From assembly GCA_002493965.1 (NCBI GenBank), contig DLAP01000006.1:1-9560 (forward strand): 9,560 nucleotides of DNA, read 5' to 3'. Every line of letters starts with the position of its first letter. Position 1 is the stretch's first letter. The DNA is from Clostridiales bacterium UBA7044 (GTDB taxonomy: Bacteria; Bacillota; Clostridia; Oscillospirales; Oscillospiraceae). Under the pieces are notes generated by a model. That model saw nothing but the letters and a program-made list of their open reading frames with translations. It searched no databases and was not told the origin of the DNA. Both the position numbers and the translations under genes were made by a program. Positions 6,062-9,560 of this stretch are shown piece after piece.

Positions 6062-6589
6062 TTATTGTGCTACTTGAATCAGCTCCACCTGCTTCCCCTG
6101 AAAGTCCCCGCTGGGGAAATCCATGGGATAGCCCATATGAAGCAATGTTTCGCTGGCATAGACCCGGCCGGTTTCCGTGTCCCGATAGGAAACATCAGGC
6201 GCCAGTCCCAGCAGAGGCAACAGCCTGCGCCGGGCATTGGGGGTATTCAGGCCCTGAACCATGGTCAAAAGGGCGCGGGTCTTATCCTTGGACACGATTA
6301 TCCAGGCATCCAGATTTCCGGTTCTGGCAGAGGCCAGGCGGTAATAGTCTCCGGATTGAATCAGAGGGCTGAGATGATGATACCGCCGGATCTGTTCCGG
6401 AATCTTCTCCCGGTCTTCAGTGGGAATCCTGGTCACATCCAATTCATACCCGAAGGTGCCCGCCATAGCCACCATCCCACGGGTGTCAAAGGGCGTCACC
6501 CGGCCCACCGTATGGTTGGGACAGTCGGAAACATGAGCGCCGATGCAGGACAGGGGGTAAACAAGGGACAGCCCCTCCTGGATTTTCAC
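6062..6589 (-). CDS. C-terminal fragment of GH36 alpha-galactosidase, displaced by frameshift
   Basis: The frame starting at GTG 6589 continues the GH36 protein where the upstream frame stops. It begins KIQEGLSLVYPLS and GAHVSDCPNHTVGRVTP, the last barrel strands that normally follow SDDTDAxERL. It then encodes GTFGYELD and the C-terminal beta-sandwich domain, ending at 6062, 14 nt before pgcA. The piece is 175 residues and has no catalytic Asp of its own. Its GTG overlaps the upstream TGA as GTGA, so coupled reinitiation is possible in principle, but no good ribosome binding site precedes it. The simplest reading is loss of one base, probably from a Leu codon after Arg552, or a sequencing error. 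It keeps normal codon use and has no further stops, so the break is recent or not real. Confidence 0.8.
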   Translation of the reverse strand: MKIQEGLSLVYPLSCIGAHVSDCPNHTVGRVTPFDTRGMVAMAGTFGYELDVTRIPTEDREKIPEQIRRYHHLSPLIQSGDYYRLASARTGNLDAWIIVSKDKTRALLTMVQGLNTPNARRRLLPLLGLAPDVSYRDTETGRVYASETLLHMGYPMDFPSGDFQGKQVELIQVAQ

Positions 6590-8244
6590 CGCTCGTAGGC
6601 GTCGGTATCGTCAGAACCCCAGATCTGGGGGCTGAAGTACAGCATACCCGGGTCAAACCGCCCGCCGCCGCTGCAGCAGTTTTCCAGCAGCAGATTGGGA
6701 AACTCCCGTAAAAGCCGCTCCTGAATCCGGTACAGGGCCAGCACATACCGGTGGCCCAGCTCTCCCTGGCGATGGGCGGGAAGGGCCGCGCTGCCCAGAT
6801 TGGTAATGGGCCGGTTCATATCCCACTTCAGGTAGGAAATGGCGCCGCTTCTCAGCACATCTGCCACGGCTCCATATACATATTCCTCCACCTCCGGGCG
6901 GCTTAAGTCCAGCACATACTGGTCCCGGCACCGCATGGCTCCATGTTTTCGTGTGGCAATGGCCCAGTCCGGGTGGGCGCGGTATAGGTCAGAGTCCGGA
7001 GAGATCATCTCCGGCTCCATCCAAAGCCCGAAGGCCATGCCGAGCGCCTCGATCTTCCGGCTCAGGCCATCCAGACCGTCGGGAAGCTTTTCGTAGTTTA
7101 CCTGCCAGTCCCCCAAGCTGCCGCTGGGACTGTTCCGGCGGCCGAACCAGCCGTCGTCCATAACAAACAGCTCCACCCCCAGTTTGGCCGCCTGCCGGGC
7201 GATGGTCAGCAGCTTCTCTTCATCAAAGTCAAAGTACACCGCCTCCCAGCTGTTGAGCAGCACGGGTCTCGGACGGCTGACGCCCCGGATCAAATGGTTC
7301 CGGTATAGGTCGTGGAAGGTTCTGGTCATGTGGCCTAACCCTTCATTGGAGCAGACCAGCACCACCTCCGGCGTCTGAAAGCCTTCGCCGGGCCTTAACT
7401 CCCAGGAAAAGCCCTCCGGCTGAATGCCCATAATGGCCCGGAGCTGATCATGCTGATCCCGCTCCACCTGGGCTAAGAAGCTGCCGGAATAAACAAAGTG
7501 CATGGCGTAGACCCTGCCCTGGGTCTGGTTCGCGCCGGGACTGAGGATTGCGAGAAAGGGATGGTCCTGATGGCTGGGAATCCCCCGGTGGGAGAAGGAA
7601 CCGTGAAAGCCCGGCCCAATGGGCTGAACGTCCAGGATTTGCTCCCTGGCCCAGGAGCCGTGAATCAGCATCAAATCGTTTCCTTCATAGGGCAGGGTCA
7701 GGCTGGCGGACAGCGCCTTTTCCAGCTGAACAGCGCTTTCTCCGCCATTGACAATCCGAACGCTGCGGGTAATCACGTCCAAGTCCTGAAAGGCCGTGTA
7801 GAGTAGTGCCAATTGAATCCCGGTTTCAGGGTCTTCCAGATGCACTGTCAGGGTGGCGCAGTGGCTTCCGTCGTCGAAAGTGGCTGGCAGGTCCCCTAAG
7901 GCAGGCTTGCCGGGGGTGATGGTATAGTCCCGGAATCTGGGCAGGCAGTCCACTTGTCCATTTTCCGTGCGCACAGCCAGACAGCAGCTGCGCAGATCTC
8001 CCATATTGCATACCGGGTACTCCCAGGGATAGCAGTCGAAGAAGCTTACCGTCTCCTCGGGCAAAACTTTGGGGGTGTTGGGCCGCTGATCTAAGCCCAG
8101 TGCCCAGGCAAGGTCCGTGGTGGAAAGCCTGGGGCCATAGTACACCTGTCCCAGCCACGCTTTATCCGTCACCGCCATGCAATAGCTGGTGTTGGGGGTG
8201 TCCAGTTTAAAAATGCCGTGAGATTTGTCAAAGGTAATGTTCAT
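6586..8244 (-). CDS. GH36 alpha-galactosidase, N-terminal and catalytic part, ends early by frameshift
   Basis: GH36 enzymes hydrolyse alpha-1,6-galactosyl bonds in melibiose, raffinose, stachyose or galactomannan. This 552-residue piece has the N-terminal beta-sandwich (about 1-325) and most of the barrel. Motifs include VMDDGWFG (361-368), GLWMEPEM (406-413), the nucleophile Asp475 in YLKWDMNRP, the substrate-pocket Cys/Gly motif ENCCSGGGRFDPG, and the acid/base region SDDTDA (544-549). It stops at TGA after GAG CGG, just before the final barrel strand. Together with the next frame the total is about 727 residues, the usual length of this family. No signal peptide is present, so the intact enzyme would be cytoplasmic and act on imported oligosaccharides. 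The ATG has AGGAGAG eight bases upstream and starts one base after the preceding gene. Unless rejoined, this piece is probably inactive because the barrel is incomplete. Confidence 0.88.
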   Translation of the reverse strand: MNITFDKSHGIFKLDTPNTSYCMAVTDKAWLGQVYYGPRLSTTDLAWALGLDQRPNTPKVLPEETVSFFDCYPWEYPVCNMGDLRSCCLAVRTENGQVDCLPRFRDYTITPGKPALGDLPATFDDGSHCATLTVHLEDPETGIQLALLYTAFQDLDVITRSVRIVNGGESAVQLEKALSASLTLPYEGNDLMLIHGSWAREQILDVQPIGPGFHGSFSHRGIPSHQDHPFLAILSPGANQTQGRVYAMHFVYSGSFLAQVERDQHDQLRAIMGIQPEGFSWELRPGEGFQTPEVVLVCSNEGLGHMTRTFHDLYRNHLIRGVSRPRPVLLNSWEAVYFDFDEEKLLTIARQAAKLGVELFVMDDGWFGRRNSPSGSLGDWQVNYEKLPDGLDGLSRKIEALGMAFGLWMEPEMISPDSDLYRAHPDWAIATRKHGAMRCRDQYVLDLSRPEVEEYVYGAVADVLRSGAISYLKWDMNRPITNLGSAALPAHRQGELGHRYVLALYRIQERLLREFPNLLLENCCSGGGRFDPGMLYFSPQIWGSDDTDAYER

Positions 8245-8245
8245 G

Positions 8246-8908
8246 TCATTTGCTCTCCTGTAAGCTCACTACCGCTTCCCACAGGGAAAGATCGGCGGCC
8301 AGCTTTTCTTTTTGGCCTTTCGTCCACCATCGGCGCATTCCGATAGACAGGCTGCTTCCCTCCGGAAGGGTTTCAAAGACATCTTTCCAGGAAAGGAAAA
8401 GCTTGTCAACCCCTTCTTCGTCCTCCGGAGCGTTTCCGTCCAGCCCCAGCATCAAGACGCTGTGGGCCTGCAACGCTTCCGGGGTATCTGTCAGGATGAT
8501 GCCGCTTTGACAGGAAGCCAGATCCCCTTCCAGGGCGGCCAGATTGGACCGCTCCTGCTCCGGGTACTGGGACTGCCCCGCGTCCAGGGCAGCCAAATCC
8601 AGAATGCACTTATGGAGGGTAACAACCACCTTCCCGTCGCCGTTTTGGTCGGTTCCCAGGGCGGAAAGGCTGGCGGTCAGTGCCTCTTCCAACGCTTCAC
8701 CCGGTTCATTGGGACTGACGTAGAGGACGCTGTAATCCGCCTTTTCCGTCAGGCTGTCCGTGAACAGGAAGTAGCCCGCCAATGCCAGGGCCAGAACACC
8801 AAGAAGCACATGGAATTTGTGGTAAAACCAGAAGTTTTTCACCTTTTCCCAAGGGGTCAGGGTTTCCTTCAGCCGCTTGCGGATGCGGTCGGCTTCCGTT
8901 TCATACAT
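8246..8908 (-). CDS. Single-pass membrane protein of unknown function, paired with YesL
   Basis: This protein has 220 residues: a charged N-terminal tail with PWEKVKNFWFYHKFH (19-33), one membrane segment (about 33-50), and a soluble domain (about 55-220) probably outside the cell. Positively charged residues before the segment favour an N-in orientation. The soluble part has DQNGDGKV (87-94), which fits a calcium-binding D-x-N-x-D-G loop, and a later SGIILTDTPEAL stretch. I recognise the layout, an FWxYHKxH motif before one helix next to a DUF624 gene, as recurring near Firmicutes sugar operons, but no function is established. The ATG at 8908 is chosen over an upstream start at 8971 because AGGAGG sits six bases before it. 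It overlaps the YesL gene by 8 nt (ATGTATGA), indicating translational coupling, and ends one base before the alpha-galactosidase. Confidence 0.8.
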   Translation of the reverse strand: MYETEADRIRKRLKETLTPWEKVKNFWFYHKFHVLLGVLALALAGYFLFTDSLTEKADYSVLYVSPNEPGEALEEALTASLSALGTDQNGDGKVVVTLHKCILDLAALDAGQSQYPEQERSNLAALEGDLASCQSGIILTDTPEALQAHSVLMLGLDGNAPEDEEGVDKLFLSWKDVFETLPEGSSLSIGMRRWWTKGQKEKLAADLSLWEAVVSLQESK

Positions 8909-9536
8909 AGGTTTCCTCCTCTTTCTTTTCCTCCATCCGGCGGAAAACAGGCCGCAGCAGCACGGAGACAATCATGGCGGACAGGGCAGGCCCCACCAGC
9001 AGGTAAGGCAGCAGCAGATAGAAAAAGGCGTTTCCGTTGAACCAGGCCAGGGCAGGCATGACGAGAATCAGGCACAGCCCAGCAATTGTCACCATGGGAT
9101 TCATGAGGGCGGTGAGGAAGGCGCTGTAAATGAGCGCCCCGGTCCGGTATTCATACCGGGAAAGCAGGGCAAAAATGTAGACACACACCATGAGCCACAC
9201 CAGCCCCAGGCCGAAGCCGATGCCCCGGAACAGGTTTCCGGAGGCGCTGGGGGTCCGGAATCCCAGAATCAGGTCGGCGGCGGCCAGAGCGCCAACGATC
9301 AGCAGGATCAGGAACACCCCCATAGCCTGCTTCCAGTTTTGCCGGAAGGAATGGAAGAAGGTCTTCGTAAGGCTTACGCACTCTCCCTCCAGCAGCTTCC
9401 GGGCAGTATAGAACAGGGCTGTGGCGGAGGCCCCGATGGTAAGAATAGGCAGGCAGCAAGCAAGGAAGAGCAGGTTCAGGCCGATCAGGTCTCCCAACTT
9501 TCCCATCCACACAAAAACCGGATTGTCTGTCTTCAT
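8901..9536 (-). CDS. yesL: YesL-family (DUF624) integral membrane protein
   Basis: The protein has 211 residues with about five membrane segments (17-40, 71-92, 105-127, 147-167, 171-193) and a charged C-terminal tail rich in Glu and Lys. The NLLFLACCLPILTIGASATALFY stretch (21-43) is the hallmark start of DUF624 proteins. In B. subtilis, yesL lies in a pectin/rhamnogalacturonan locus, and relatives sit beside carbohydrate ABC transporters and glycosidases; the molecular role is unknown. It is the first gene of this operon inside the window, and a transporter may lie further upstream. The ATG at 9536 gives an N-terminus typical of the family (xxDNPxFxxxxKLGDLI), but no purine-rich ribosome binding site precedes it. 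The frame stays open to the window edge, so a start outside the window cannot be excluded. Confidence 0.88.
   Translation of the reverse strand: MKTDNPVFVWMGKLGDLIGLNLLFLACCLPILTIGASATALFYTARKLLEGECVSLTKTFFHSFRQNWKQAMGVFLILLIVGALAAADLILGFRTPSASGNLFRGIGFGLGLVWLMVCVYIFALLSRYEYRTGALIYSAFLTALMNPMVTIAGLCLILVMPALAWFNGNAFFYLLLPYLLVGPALSAMIVSVLLRPVFRRMEEKKEEETYV
8915..8920 (-). promoter_or_regulatory. Ribosome binding site that sets the start of the YesL-partner gene
   Basis: AGGAGG on the minus strand lies six bases before the ATG at 8908, inside the last codons of the YesL gene. It supports a 220-residue product and rules against the longer frame beginning at 8971, whose extra 21 residues (Cys- and Arg-rich) are simply YesL coding sequence read in another frame. 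Confidence 0.8.
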
Positions 9537-9537
9537 A

Positions 9538-9551
9538 GGTAAGCGCTCAAT
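9538..9551. promoter_or_regulatory. Possible LacI-family or cre-like operator at the operon front
   Basis: GGTAAGCGCTCAAT is centred on the palindrome AGCGCT. It matches the symmetrical LacI/CcpA-type sequence TGTAAGCGCTTACA at 10 of 14 positions, with the left half better than the right. It begins one base beyond the YesL ATG triplet, where a bound repressor would block transcription. The window ends before any promoter is visible, so this is tentative. Confidence 0.25.
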
Positions 9552-9560
9552 AATCGCCCG

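Noticed and set aside
6580..6600. Programmed -1 frameshift joining the two alpha-galactosidase frames
   Set aside because: There is no slippery heptamer of the X-XXY-YYZ type before the TGA and no clear stimulatory stem after it. Loss of one base explains the break more simply.
8909..8971. Longer start for the YesL-partner protein
   Set aside because: The extra 21 residues overlap YesL coding sequence and look unlike a protein terminus. AGGAGG lies ideally before the ATG at 8908.
1..9560. tRNA, rRNA, CRISPR array, insertion sequence or phage genes
   Set aside because: No cloverleaf, rRNA-like stretch, regular repeat-spacer series, transposase or integrase motif was seen on either strand.

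Overview
The window looks like chromosomal DNA from a moderately GC-rich gut Clostridia, most likely an Oscillospiraceae/Ruminococcaceae relative. That placement is inferred from an NPKTGD-type cell-wall sorting signal, strong AGGAGG-type ribosome binding sites, a YesL/DUF624 protein paired with a small single-pass membrane protein, Bacillus-type ManA and PgcA relatives, and a GH36 alpha-galactosidase. It is an inference from protein style, not a species assignment. All genes I accept lie on the minus strand.

Right part (9536 down to 2530) is one tightly packed sugar-use operon, read right to left: yesL-like membrane protein, a single-pass membrane protein with a D-x-N-x-D-G loop, a GH36 alpha-galactosidase broken into two overlapping frames, a PgcA-type phosphoglucomutase/phosphomannomutase, and a ManA-ROK fusion. 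Junctions are 8-nt overlap, 1 nt, 14 nt and 5 nt. As a pathway, alpha-galactosidase would release galactose from raffinose-type sugars or galactomannan side chains. The mutase would interconvert hexose-1-P and hexose-6-P, and ManA would convert mannose-6-P to fructose-6-P. The operon promoter is not in the window; an AGCGCT-centred LacI/cre-like palindrome sits just upstream of the first gene at the right edge.

The most unusual gene is the ManA-ROK fusion. The ManA half has all its metal ligands. The ROK half keeps the sugar-binding and zinc motifs but has Arg in place of Thr in both phosphate-binding motifs and Asn in place of the catalytic Asp. It therefore looks like a sugar-sensing pseudokinase rather than an active sugar kinase.

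Left part: after a roughly 590-nt gap, the gene at 1816-146 encodes a secreted, cell-wall-anchored protein with three tandem repeats. It has its own near-perfect sigma-A promoter (TTGACA-17-TATAAT), a leader of about 120 nt, and a GC-rich terminator hairpin at 113-88. Immediately upstream of the -35 box are three evenly spaced TGTAA(A/T) half-sites that resemble a WalR/PhoB-family binding site, then an inverted repeat and phased T-tracts. The rest of the gap (2120-2529) holds a perfect 11-bp hairpin and what may be the remains of a small membrane-protein gene. No tRNA, rRNA, CRISPR array or insertion sequence was seen.
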